DNA of 41,797 nucleotides from Saccoglossus kowalevskii (lineage: Eukaryota > Hemichordata > Enteropneusta > Harrimaniidae). The stretch spans positions 1 through 41,797 of the forward strand of contig NW_003131284.1 of assembly GCF_000003605.2 (NCBI RefSeq), given 5' to 3'. How positions within the stretch are numbered: the stretch's first letter is position 1; each line of letters begins with the position of its first letter. Position numbers and translations under genes: made by a program. Below the pieces are notes generated by a model. The model searched no databases. It was given only the letters and a program-made list of their open reading frames with translations, and was not told the origin of the DNA. Shown here piece by piece: positions 1 through 10,293 of this stretch.

Positions 1-170
1 TTCATCATACGTCTGGTAACGCACAGACAGTTGTAGAATACTCATACTACGTCTGGTAACGCGAAAACAGTTGTGGCATACTAATAATATGTTTGGTAAC
101 GCGTAAACAGTTGTAGCATACATATACTACGTCTGATAACGCGTAAACAGTTGTAGCATACTCATACTAC
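1..170. repeat. Left edge: four monomers of the tag-A/T family
   Basis: The first ten bases match the monomer tail (CTCATACTAC) at only 7 of 10 positions. From 11 onward ordinary tagged units follow: tag A (11), an AATAATAT unit (51), a GTTTGG unit ending CATATAC (91) and a CTGAT unit (131). Tag A returns at 171, so this is a short 160-bp duplication of part of the next block. The odd first ten bases could be a real variant or a sequence-end effect. Confidence 0.75.
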
Positions 171-1130
171 GTCTGGTAACGCACAGACAGTTGTAGAATA
201 CTCATACTACGTCTGGTAACGCGAAAACAGTTGTGGCATACTAATAATATGTCTGGTAACGCGTTAACAGTTTTAGCATAATCATACTATGTCTGGTAAC
301 GCATAAACAGTTGTAGCATACTCATACTACATCTGGTAACGCGTAAACAGTTGTAGCATACTCTCACTATGTCTGGTAACGCGTAAACAGTTGTAGCATA
401 CTCATACTACGTCTGGTAACGCGTAAACAGTTGTAGCATACTCATACTACGTCTGATAACGCGTAAACAGTTGTAGCATACTCATACTACGTCTGGTAAC
501 GCATAAACAGTTGTAGCATACTCATACTACGTCTGGTAACGCGTAAGCAGTTGTAGCATACTCATACTACGTCTGGTAACGCGTAAACAGTTGTAGCATA
601 CTCATACTACGTCTGGTGACGCGTCAACAGAGGTAGCATACTCATACTACGTCTGATAACGCGTAAACAGTTGTAGCATACTCATACTACGTCTGGTAAC
701 GGGTAAACAGTTGTAGCATACTCATACTATGTCTGGTAACGCGTAAACAGTTGTAGCATACTCATACTACGTCTGGTAACCCGTAAACAGTTGACGCATA
801 CTCATACTACGTTTGGTAACGAGTAAATAGTTGTAGCATACTCATACTACGTCTGATAACGCGTAAACAGTTGTAACATACTCATACTACGTCTGGTAAC
901 GCGAAAACAGTTGTGGCATACTAATAATATGTTTGGTAACGCGTAAACAGTTGTAGCATACACATACTACGTCTGGTGACGCGTAAACAGTTGTAGCATA
1001 CTCATACTACGTCTGGTGACGCGTAAACAGTTGTAGCATACTCATACTACGTCTGATAACGCGTAAACAGTTGTAGCATACTCATACTATGTCTGGTAAC
1101 GGGTAAACAGTTGTAACATACTCATACTAC
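171..1130. repeat. Tag-A higher-order block, copy 1
   Basis: This is an ordered series of about 24 tagged monomers. It opens with GCACAGACAG/GTAGAATAC at 171 and then carries the AATAATAT unit (211), the GCGTTAACAG unit (251), a GCATAAAC unit (291), ACATCTGG (331), a CTGAT unit (451), GCATAAAC (491), GTAAGCAG (531), GTCAACAGAGG (611), CTGAT (651), GGGTAAAC (691), ACCCG with TTGACGC (771) and GTTTGG with GAGTAAATAG (811). Two GGTGAC units (971, 1,011) and CTGAT (1,051) follow. The same order recurs at 4,453, 10,294, 20,615 and partly at 15,775 and 28,215. The rare GTCAACAGAGG is shared only with the copy at about 10,734; 28,655 has the near form GTCAACAGTGG. Confidence 0.9.
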
Positions 1131-1490
1131 GTCTGGTAACGCGTAAACAGTTGTAGCATACTCATACTACGTCTGGTAACGCGTAAACAGTTGTAGCATA
1201 CTCATACTACGTCTGGTAACGCGTAAATAGTTGTAGCATACTCATACTGCGTCTGGTAACGCGTGAACAGTTGTATCATACTCATACTATGTCTGGTAAC
1301 GCGTAAACAGTTGTAGCATACTCATACTACGTCTGGTAACGCGTAAACAGTTGTAGCATAGTCATACTACGTCTGGTAACGCGTAAACAGTTGTAGCATA
1401 CTCATACTACGTCTGGTGACACGTAAACAGTTGTAGCATACTCATACTACGTCTGGTAACGCGTAAACAGTTGTAGCATACTCATACTAC

Positions 1491-2411
1491 GTCTGGTAAC
1501 GCGTGAAACAGTTGTAGCATACTCACACTATGTCTGGTAACGCGTAAACAGTTGTAGCATACACATACTACGTCTGGTAACGCGTAAACAGTTGAAGCAT
1601 ACTCATACTACGTCTGATAAAGCGTAAACAGTTGTAGCATACTCATACTACGTCCGATAACGCGTAAACAGTTGTAGCATACTCATACTACGTCTGGTAA
1701 CGCGTAAACAGTTGTAGCATACTCATACTACGTCTGGTAACGCGTAAACAGTTGTAGCATACTCATACTACGTCTGGTAACGCATAAACAGTTGTAGCAT
1801 ACTCATACTACGTCTGGTAACGCGTAAACAGTTGTAGCATACTCATACTATGTCTGGTAACGAGTAAACAGTTGTAGCATACTCACACTATGTCTAGTAA
1901 CGCGTAAACAGTTGTAGCATACTCATACTATGTCTGGTAACAGGTAAACAGTTGTAACATACTCACACTACGTCTTGTAACGCGTAAACAGTTGTAGCAT
2001 ACTCATACTTCGTTTGGTAACGCGTAAACAGTTGTAGCATAGTTATACTACGTCTGGTAACGCGTGAACAGTTGTAGCATAATCATACTATGTCTGGTAA
2101 CGCGTAAACAGTTGTAGCATACTCACACTACGTCTGGTAACGCGTAAACAGTTGTAGCATACTCATACTACGTCTGGTAACGCGAAAACAGTTGTGGCAT
2201 ACTAATAATATGTTTGGTAACGCGTAAACAGTTGTAGCATACTCATAATATGTCTGGTAACGCGTTAACAGTTTTAGCATAATCATACTATGTCTGGTAA
2301 CGCATAAACAGTTGTAGCATACTCATACTACATCTGGTAACGCGTAAACAGTTGTAGCATACTCTCACTATGTCTGGTAACGCGTAAACAGTTGTAGCAT
2401 ACTCATACTAT
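1491..2411. repeat. K block, copy 1 (partial)
   Basis: The order of rare tags matches 5,853-6,772: GTGAA with CACACTAT (1,491), CACATAC (1,532), TTGAAGC (1,572), CTGATAAAGCG (1,612), GTCCGATAAC (1,652), GCATAAAC (1,772), GAGTAAAC (1,852), GTCTAG (1,892), CAGGTAAAC (1,932), GTCTTG (1,972), GTTATAC (2,012), the AATAATAT unit (2,172), GTTAAC (2,252) and ACATCTGG (2,332). Spacing from the CCGA tag to ACATCTGG is the same as in the full K block, about 680 bp. Here the tags read GTCCGA and CTGATAAAG where the other copies read GCCCGA and CTGCTAAAG, so this copy is closer to consensus. The opening unit carries a 1-bp insertion (GTGAAACAG). Confidence 0.88.
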
Positions 2412-2651
2412 GTCTGGTAACGCGTAAACAGTTGTAGCATACTCATACTACGTCTGGTAACGCGTAAACAGTTGTAGCATACTCATACTACGTCTGGTAA
2501 CGCGTAAACAGTTGTAGCATACTCATACTACGTCTGGTAACGAGTAAACAGTTGTAGCATACTCATACTATGTCTGGTAACGCGTAAACAGTTGTAGCAT
2601 ACTCATACTACGTCTGGTAACGCGTAAACAGTTGTAGCATACTCATACTAC

Positions 2652-2931
2652 GTCTGGTAACGCGAAAACAGTTGTGGCATACTCATACTATGTTTGGTAA
2701 CGCGTAAACAGTTGTAGCATACTCATACTATGTCTGGTAACGCGTAAACAGTTGTAGCATAATCATACTATGTCTGGTAACGCATAAACAGTTGTAGCAT
2801 ACTCATACTACATCTGGTAACGCGTAAACAGTTGTAGCATACTCTCACTATGTCTGGTAACGCGTAAACAGTTGTAGCATACTCATACTACGTCTGGTAA
2901 CGCGTAAACAGTTGTAGCATACTCATACTAC
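2652..2931. repeat. Local duplicate of 2,172-2,451 with tags erased
   Basis: Seven units repeat the order seen 480 bp upstream: GCGAAAACAG with GTGGC (2,652), GTTTGG (2,692), a CATAATC unit (2,732), GCATAAAC (2,772) and ACATCTGG with CTCTCAC (2,812). Some tags are lost relative to the upstream copy. The AATAATAT tail became CATACTAT, and the GTTAACAGTTTTAG unit became consensus GTAAACAGTTGTAG. This looks like patchy conversion toward consensus after duplication. Confidence 0.75.
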
Positions 2932-4252
2932 GTCTGATAACGCGTAAACAGTTGTAGCATACTCATACTACGTCTGGTAACGCATAAACAGTTGTAGCAT
3001 ACTCATACTACGTCTGGTAACGCGTAAGCAGTTGTAGCATACTCATACTACGTCTGGTAACGCGTAAACAGTTGTAGCATACTCATACTACGTCTGGTGA
3101 CGCGTAAACAGTTGTAGCATACTCATACTACGTCTGATAACGCGTAAACAGTTGTAGCATACTCATACTACGTCTGGTAACGGGTAAACAGTTGTAGCAT
3201 ACTCATACTATGTCTGGTAACGCGTAAACAGTTGTAAGCATACTCATACTACGTCTGGTAACCCGTAAACAGTTGTAGCATACTCATACTACGTTTGGTA
3301 ACGAGTAAATAGTTGTAGCATACTCATACTACGTCTGATAACGCGTAAACAGTTGTAACATACTCATACTACGTCTGGTAACGCGAAAACAGTTGTGGCA
3401 TACTAATAATATGTTTGGTAACGCGTAAACAGTTGTAGCATACACATACTACGTCTGGTGACGCGTAAACAGTTGTAGCATACTCATACTACGTCTGGTG
3501 ACGCGTAAACAGTTGTAGCATACTCATACTACGTCTGATAACGCGTAAACAGTTGTAGCATACTCATACTACGTCTGGTAACGGGTAAACAGTTGTAGCA
3601 TACTCATACTACGTCTGGTAACGCGTTAACAGTTGTAGCATACTCATACTACGTCTGATAACGCGTAAACAGTTGTAGCATACTCATACTACGTCTGGTA
3701 ACGCATAAACAGTTGTAGCATACTCATACTACGTCTGGTAACGCGTAAGCAGTTGTAGCATACTCATACTACGTCTGGTAACGCGTAAACAGTTGTAGCA
3801 TACTCATACTACGTCTGGTGACGCGTAAACAGTTGTAGCATACTCATACTACGTCTGATAACGCGTAAACAGTTGTAGCATACTCATACTACGTCTGGTA
3901 ACGGGTAAACAGTTGTAGCATACTCATACTATGTCTGGTAACGCGTAAACAGTTGTAGCATACTCATACTACGTCTGGTAACGCGTAAACAGTTGTAGCA
4001 TACTCATACTACGTTTGGTAACGAGTAAATAGTTGTAGCATACTCATACTACGTCTGATAACGCGTAAACAGTTGTAGCATACTCATACTACGTCTGGTA
4101 ACGCGAAAACAGTTGTGGCATACTAATAATATGTTTGGTAACGCGTAAACAGTTGTAGCATACACATACTACGTCTGGTGACGCGTAAACAGTTGTAGCA
4201 TACTCATACTACGTCTGATAACGCGTAAACAGTTGTAGCATACTCATACTAC
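2932..4252. repeat. Tandem 18-monomer (720-bp) higher-order repeat
   Basis: Two copies lie side by side. Copy 1 (2,932-3,652) is CTGAT, GCATAAAC, GTAAGCAG, consensus, GGTGAC, CTGAT, GGGTAAAC, consensus, ACCCG, GTTTGG-GAGTAAATAG (3,293), CTGAT, AATAATAT, CACATAC, GGTGAC, GGTGAC, CTGAT, GGGTAAAC, consensus-like. Copy 2 starts at 3,653 and keeps the order through GTTTGG-GAG at 4,013 to 4,252, but has one GGTGAC unit fewer. Copy 1 has a 1-bp insertion (GTAAGCA) in the unit at 3,212, which moves the register from 12 to 13. Confidence 0.85.
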
Positions 4253-4452
4253 GTCTGGTAACGCGTAAACAGTTGTGGCATACTAATAATATGTTTGGTA
4301 ACGCGTAAACAGTTGTAGCATACACATACTACGTCTGGTGACGCGTAGACAGTTGTAGCATACTCATACTACGTCTGGTGACGCGTAAACAGTTGTAGCA
4401 TACTCATACTACGTCTGATAACGCGTAAACAGTTGTAGCATACTCATACTAC
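4253..4452. repeat. Extra X-G-G-D run
   Basis: Five units (GTGGC-AATAATAT, GTTTGG-CACATAC, GGTGAC, GGTGAC, CTGAT) repeat the W-X-G-G-D core directly after the shortened 18-mer copy and lead into tag A at 4,453. The GGTGAC unit at 4,333 carries a private GTAGAC change. Confidence 0.75.
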
Positions 4453-5572
4453 GTCTGGTAACGCACAGACAGTTGTAGAATACTCATACTACGTCTGGTA
4501 ACGCGAGAACAGTTGTGGCATACTAATAATATGTCTGGTAACGCGTTAACAGTTTTAGCATAATCATACTATGTCTGGTAACGCATAAACAGTTGTAGCA
4601 TACTCATACTACATCTGGTAACGCGTAAACAGTTGTAGCATACTCTCACTATGTCTGGTAACGCGTAAACAGTTGTAGCATACTCATACTACGTCTGGTA
4701 ACGCGTAAACAGTTGTAGCATACTCATACTACGTCTGATAACGCGTAAACAGTTGTAGCATACTCATACTACGTCTGGTAACGCATAAACAGTTGTAGCA
4801 TACTCATACTACGTCTGGTAACGCGTAAGCAGTTGTAGCATACTCATACTACGTCTGGTAACGCGTAAACAGTTGTAGCATACTCATACTACGTCTGGTG
4901 ACGCGTAAACAGTTGTAGCATACTCATACTACGTCTGGTAACGCGTAAACAGTTGTAGCATACTCATACTACGTCTGGTGACGCGTAAACAGTGGTAGCA
5001 TACTCATACTACGTCTGATAACGCGTAAACAGTTGTAGCATACTCATACTACGTCTGGTAACGGGTAAACAGTTGTAGCATACTCATACTATGTCTGGTA
5101 ACGCGTAAACAGTTGTAGCATACTCATACTACGTCTGGTAACCCGTAAACAGTTGACGCATACTCATACTACGTTTGGTAACGAGTAAATAGTTGTAGCA
5201 TACTCATACTACGTCTGATAACGCGTAAACAGTTGTAACATACTCATACTACGTCTGGTAACGCGAAAACAGTTGTGGCATACTAATAATATGTTTGGTA
5301 ACGCGTAAACAGTTGTAGCATACACATACTACGTCTGGTGACGCGTAAACAGTTGTAGCATACTCATACTACGTCTGGTGACGCGTAAACAGTTGTAGCA
5401 TACTCATACTACGTCTGATAACGCGTAAACAGTTGTAGCATACTCATACTACGTCTGGTAACGGGTAAACAGTTGTAGCATACTCATACTACGTCTGGTA
5501 ACGCGTAAACAGTTGTAGCATACTCATTCTACGTCTGGTAACGCGTAAACAGTTGTAGCATACTCATACTAC
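4453..5572. repeat. Tag-A block, copy 2
   Basis: This copy has the same tag order as 171-1,130 and 20,615-21,614. From A to the GGTGAC unit the offset from copy 1 is 4,282. It carries two additional monomers at 4,893-4,972 (GGTGAC plus consensus) before the GGTGAC/AGTGGTAG unit (4,973), so the offset becomes 4,362 for the rest. It shares the rare ACCCG-TTGACGC unit (5,133) with copy 1, and the AGTGGTAG variant with 21,055 instead. That reticulate pattern indicates exchange between copies. Confidence 0.88.
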
Positions 5573-7092
5573 GTTTGGTATTGCGTAAATAGTTGTAGCA
5601 TACTCATACTGCGTCTGGTAACGCGTGAACAGTTTTAGCGTAATCATACTATGTCTGGTAACGCATAAACAGTTGTAGCATACTCATACTACGTCTGGTA
5701 ACGCGTAAACAGTTGTAGCATAGTTATACTACGTCTGGTAACGCGTGAACAGTTGTAGCATAATCATACTATGTCTGGAAACACGTAAACAGTTGTAGCA
5801 TACTCACACTACGTCTGGTAACGCGTAAACAGTTGTAGCATACTCTCACTATGTCTGGTAACGCGTGAACAGTTGTAGCATACTCACACTATGTCTGGTA
5901 ACGTGTAAACAGTTGTAGCATACACATACTATGTCTGGTAACGCGTAAACAGTTGAAGCATACTCATACTATGTCTGCTAAAGCGTAAACAGTTGTAGCA
6001 TACTCACACTACGCCCGATAACGCGTAAACAGTTGTAGCATACTCATACTACGTCTGGTAACGCGTAAACAGTTGTAGCATACTCATACTACGTCTGGTA
6101 ACGCGTAAACAGTTGTAGCATACTCATACTACGTCTGGTAACGCATAAACAGTTGTAGCATACTCATACTACGTCTGGTAACGCGTAAACAGTTGTAGCA
6201 TACTCATACTATGTCTGGTAACGAGTAAACAGTTGTAGCATACTCACACTATGTCTAGTAACGCGTAAACAGTTGTAGCATACTCATACTATGTCTGGTA
6301 ACAGGTAAACAGTTGTAACATACTCACACTACGTCTTGTAACGCGTAAACAGTTGTAGCATACTCATACTTCGTTTGGTAACGCGTAAACAGTTGTAGCA
6401 TAGTTATACTACGTCTGGTAACGCGTGAACAGTTGTAGCATAATCATACTATGTCTGGTAACGCGTAAACAGTTGTAGCATACTCACACTACGTCTGGTA
6501 ACGCGTAAACAGTTGTAGCATACTCATACTACGTCTGGTAACGCGAAAACAGTTGTGGCATACTAATAATATGTTTGGTAACGCGTAAACAGTTGTAGCA
6601 TACTCATAATATGTCTGGTAACGCGTTAACAGTTTTAGCATAATCATACTATGTCTGGTAACGCATAAACAGTTGTAGCATACTCATACTACATCTGGTA
6701 ACGCGTAAACAGTTGTAGCATACTCTCACTATGTCTGGTAACGCGTAAACAGTTGTAGCATACTCATACTACGTCTGGTAACGCGTAAACAGTTGTAGCA
6801 TACTCATACTACGTCTGATAACGCGTAAACAGTTGTAGCATACTCATACTACGTCTGGTAACGCATAAACAGTTGTAGCATACTCATACTACGTCTGGTA
6901 ACGCGTAAGCAGTTGTAGCATACTCATACTACGTCTGGTAACGCGTAAACAGTTGTAGCATACTCATACTACGTCTGGTGACGCGTAAACAGTTGTAGCA
7001 TACTCATACTACGTCTGATAACGCGTAAACAGTTGTAGCATACTCATACTACGTCTGGTAACGGGTAAACAGTTGTAGCATACTCATACTAT
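5573..7092. repeat. K block, reference full copy (38 monomers)
   Basis: This is the longest ordered block of rare monomers in the window. In order: GTTTGGTATTGCG with CTGCG (5,573), GTGAACAGTTTTAGCG (5,613), GCATAAAC, GTTATAC (5,693), GTGAAC-CATAATC, GGAAACACG (5,773), CTCTCAC, GTGAAC-CACACTAT, GTGTAAAC (5,893), TTGAAGC, CTGCTAAAG (5,973), GCCCGATAAC (6,013), two consensus units, GCATAAAC, consensus, GAGTAAAC, GTCTAG, CAGGTAAAC-GTAAC (6,293), GTCTTG-CTTCG, GTTTGG-GTTATAC (6,373), GTGAAC, two consensus-like units, AATAATAT (6,533), ATAATAT, GTTAAC, GCATAAAC, ACATCTGG (6,693). An 18-mer-like tail runs to 7,092. The first 33 units align without a gap to 40,045-41,364. Confidence 0.9.
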
Positions 7093-7213
7093 GTCTGGTA
7101 ACGCGTAAACAGTTGTAGCATACTCATACTACGTCTGGTAACGCGTAAACAGTTGTAGCATACTCATACTACGTCTGGTAACGCGTAAACAGCTTGTAGC
7201 ATACTCATACTAC

Positions 7214-7253
7214 GTCTGGTAACGCGTAAACAGTTGTAGCATACTCATACTAC
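7214..7253 (+). repeat. Representative consensus monomer
   Basis: This is a clean example of the commonest unit (8 G, 9 C, 12 A, 11 T). In order it holds GTCTGG at 1-6, TAACGCGTAAACAG at 7-20, TTGTAG at 21-26, the direct hexamer pair CATACT-CATACT at 27-38, and AC at 39-40. Three CpGs lie at 10-11, 12-13 and across the unit junction 40/1. ACGCGT (an MluI site) is at 9-14, so the array should be cut to a 40-bp ladder wherever this core is intact. The two 20-bp halves match at about 6 of 20 positions, so the monomer is not a decayed 20-bp dimer. The strand orientation is arbitrary. Confidence 0.97.
7216..7233. other. Imperfect 18-bp dyad with ACGCGT centre
   Basis: Positions 3-20 of the monomer read CTGGTAACGCGTAAACAG. 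Compared with its reverse complement, 14 of 18 positions match: the outer CTG/CAG arms, one inner T/A pair, and the perfect core ACGCGT at 7,222-7,227. Two position pairs are mismatched. The element recurs in every monomer with variants. Such symmetry could suit a dimeric DNA-binding protein or a small cruciform, but no binding is shown by sequence alone. A weaker second dyad (12 of 18) covers unit positions 23-40, bounded by GTAG and CTAC. Confidence 0.6.
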
Positions 7254-7493
7254 GTCTGGTAACGCGTAAACAGTTGTAGCATACTCATACTACGTCTGGT
7301 AACGCGTAAACAGTTGTAGCATACTCATACTACGTCTGGTAACGCGTAAACAGTTGTAGCATACTCATACTACGTCTGGTAACGCGTAAACAGTTGTAGC
7401 ATACTCATACTACGTCTGGTAACGCGTAAACAGTTGTAGCATACTCATACTACGTCTGGTAACGCGTAAACAGTTGTAGCATACTCATACTAC

Positions 7494-8173
7494 GTTTGGT
7501 AACGCGTAAATAGTTGTAGCATACTCATACTACGTCTGGTAACGCGTAAACAGTTGTAGCATACTCATACTACGTCTGGTAACGCGAAAACAGTTGTGGC
7601 ATACTAATAATATGTTTGGTAACGCGTAAACAGTTGTAGCATACACATACTACGTCTGGTGACGCGTAAACAGTTGTAGCATACTCATACTACGTCTGGT
7701 GACGCGTAAACAGTTGTAGCATACTCATACTACGTCTGATAACGCGTAAACAGTTGTAGCATACTCATACTACGTTTGGTAACGCGTAAACAGTTGTAGC
7801 ATACACATACTACGTCCGGTGACGCGTAAACAGGTGTAGCATACTCATACTACGTCTGGTAACGCGTAAACAGTTGTAGCATACTCATACTACGTCTGGT
7901 AACGCGAAAACAGTTGTAACATACTCATACTATGTCTGGTAACGCGTAAACAGTTGTAGCATACTCATACTACGTCTGGTGACGCGTAAACAGTTGTAGC
8001 ATACTCATACTACGTCTGATAACGCGTAAACAGTTGTAGCATACTCATACTACGTCTGGTAACGGGTAAACAGTTGTAGCATACTCATACTACGTCTGGT
8101 AACGCGTAAACAGTTGTAGCATACTCATACTACGTCTGGTAACGCGTAAACAGTTGTAGCATACTCATACTAC
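7494..8173. repeat. T-D-W-X-G-G-D module, then TCCGG/AGGTG segment
   Basis: The unit GTTTGG-GTAAATAG at 7,494 begins the common 17-18-monomer module (a consensus unit stands in the usual CTGAT place, then GCGAAAAC-AATAATAT, CACATAC, GGTGAC, GGTGAC, CTGAT). From 7,774 a second segment follows: GTTTGG-CACATAC, GTCCGGTGAC with AGGTGTAG (7,814), consensus, GCGAAAAC-GTAAC (7,894), consensus, GGTGAC, CTGAT, GGGTAAAC (8,054). This order is the same as at 13,615-13,934. Confidence 0.8.
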
Positions 8174-9333
8174 GTTTGGTAACGCGTAAACAGTTGTAGC
8201 ATACTCATACTACGTCTGGTAACGCGTAAACAGTTGTGGCATACTAATAATATGTTTGGTAACGCGTAAACAGTTGTAGCATACACATACTACGTCTGGT
8301 GACGCGTAAACAGTTGTAGCATACTCATACTATGTCTGGTGATGCGTAAACAGTTGTAGCATACTCATACTACGTCTGATAACGCGTAAACAGTTGTAGC
8401 ATACTCATACTACGTCTGGTAACGCACAAACAGTTGTAGAATACTCATACTACGTCTGGTAATGCGTAAACAGTTGTAGCATACTCATACTACGTCTGGT
8501 AACGCGTAAACAGTTGTAGCATACTCATACTACGTTTGGTAACGCGTAAATAGTTGTAGCATACTCATACTGCGTCTGGTAACGCGTGAACAGTTTTATC
8601 GTAATCATACTATGTCTGGTAACGCATAAACAGTTGTAGCATACTCATACTACGTCTGGTAACGCGTAAACAGTTGTAGCATAATCATACTATGTCTGGA
8701 AACACGTAAACAGTTGTAGCATACTCACTCTACGTCTGGTAACGCGTAAACAGTTGTAGCATACTCTCACTATGTCTGGTAACGCGTGAACAGTTGTAGC
8801 ATACTCACACTATGTCTGGTAACGTGTAAACAGTTGTAGCATACACATACTATGTCTGGTAACGCGTAAACAGTTGAAGCATACTCATACTATGTCTGCT
8901 AAAGCGTAAACAGTTGTAACATACTCACACTACGCCCGATAACGCGTAAACAGTTGTAGCATAGTTATACTACGTCTGGTAACGCGTGAACAGTTGTAGC
9001 ATAATCATACTATGTCTGGTAACGCGTAAACAGTTGTAGCATACTCACACTACGTCTGGTAACGCGTAAACAGTTGTAGCATACTCATACTACGTCTGGT
9101 AACGCGAAAACAGTTGTGGCATACTAATAATATGTTTGGTAACGCGTAAACAGTTGTAGCATACTCATAATATGTCTGGTAACGCGTTAACAGTTTTAGC
9201 ATAATCATACTATGTCTGGTAACGCATAAACAGTTGTAGCATACTCATACTACATCTGGTAACGCGTAAACAGTTGTAGCATACTCTCACTATGTCTGGT
9301 AACGCGTAAACAGTTGTAGCATACTCATACTAC
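8174..9333. repeat. K block copy 3 with leader, two internal deletions
   Basis: The leader (GTTTGG 8,174; GTGATGCG 8,334; GCACAAAC 8,414; GTAATGCG 8,454) matches 11,935-12,294 at offset 3,761. The K block then starts at 8,534. One monomer is missing where the units ending GTTATAC and CATAATC are fused at 8,654. Nine monomers are missing between GCCCGA (8,934) and the GTTATAC tail, which sits in that same unit. The GCCCGA-to-ACATCTGG distance is 320 bp here against 680 bp in the reference copy: exactly 9 x 40. It shares TTTTATCG and CACTCTACG with the copy at 12,295. Confidence 0.87.
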
Positions 9334-10293
9334 GTCTGGTAACGCGTTAACAGTTGTAGCATACTCATACTACGTCTGATAACGCGTAAACAGTTGTAGC
9401 ATACTCATACTACGTCTGGTAACGCATAAACAGTTGTAGCATACTCATACTACGTCTGGTAACGCGTAAGCAGTTGTAGCATACTCATACTACGTCTGGT
9501 AACGCGTAAACAGTTGTAGCATACTCATACTACGTCTGGTGACGCGTAAACAGTTGTAGCATACTCATACTACGTCTGATAACGCGTAAACAGTTGTAGC
9601 ATACTCATACTACGTCTGGTAACGGGTAAACAGTTGTAGCATACTCATACTATGTCTGGTAACGCGTAAACAGTTGTAGCATACTCATACTACGTCTGGT
9701 AACGCGTAAACAGTTGTAGCATACTCATACTACGTTTGGTAACGAGTAAATAGTTGTAGCATACTCATACTACGTCTGATAACGCGTAAACAGTTGTAGC
9801 ATACTCATACTACGTCTGGTAACGCGAAAACAGTTGTGGCATACTCATACTACGTCTGATAACGCGTAAACAGTTGTAGCAAACCCATACTACGTCTGGT
9901 AACGGGTAAACAGTTGTAGCATACTCATACTACGTCTGGTAACGCGTAAACAGTTGTAGCATACTCATACTACGTCTGGTAACGCGTAAACAGTTGTAGC
10001 ATACTCATACTACTTTTGGTAACGCGTAAATAGTTGTAGCATACTCATACTACGTCTGATAACGCGTAAACAGTTGTAGCATACTCATACTACGTCTGGT
10101 AACGCGTAAACAGTTGTGGCATACTAATAATATGTTTGGTAACGCGTAAACAGTTGTAGCATACATATACTACGTCTGGTGACGCGTAAACAGTTGTAGC
10201 ATACTCATACTACGTCTGGTGACGCGTAAACAGTTGTAGCATACTCATACTACGTCTGATAACGCGTAAACAGTTGTAGCATACTCATACTAC
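9334..10293. repeat. 18-mer-type block with CAAACCC unit
   Basis: The series GTTAACAGTTGTAG (9,334), CTGAT, GCATAAAC, GTAAGCAG, consensus, GGTGAC, CTGAT, GGGTAAAC, two consensus units, GTTTGG-GAGTAAATAG (9,734), CTGAT follows the 18-monomer order. At 9,814 a hybrid unit has the W head (GCGAAAAC-GTGGC) but a consensus tail, and it leads directly to CTGAT-CAAACCC (9,854), so several units were lost there. The unit at 10,014 has a private ACTTTTGG variant of GTTTGG. Confidence 0.8.

Larger units (their letters stand above)
7093..7493. repeat. Homogenised run of ten consensus monomers
   Basis: Ten successive units from 7,093 to 7,493 are all consensus. The only deviation is a 1-bp insertion (CAGCTTG) in the unit at 7,173, which shifts the register from 13 to 14. 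I noticed no comparable run elsewhere; other stretches carry a tagged unit every few monomers. It marks either a recent small expansion of one monomer or local conversion. Confidence 0.85.

Noticed and set aside
7214-7253. 40-bp unit as a dimer of a 20-bp ancestor
   Set aside because: The halves match at about 6 of 20 positions, close to chance. Only the CATACT-CATACT direct pair is a clear internal repeat.
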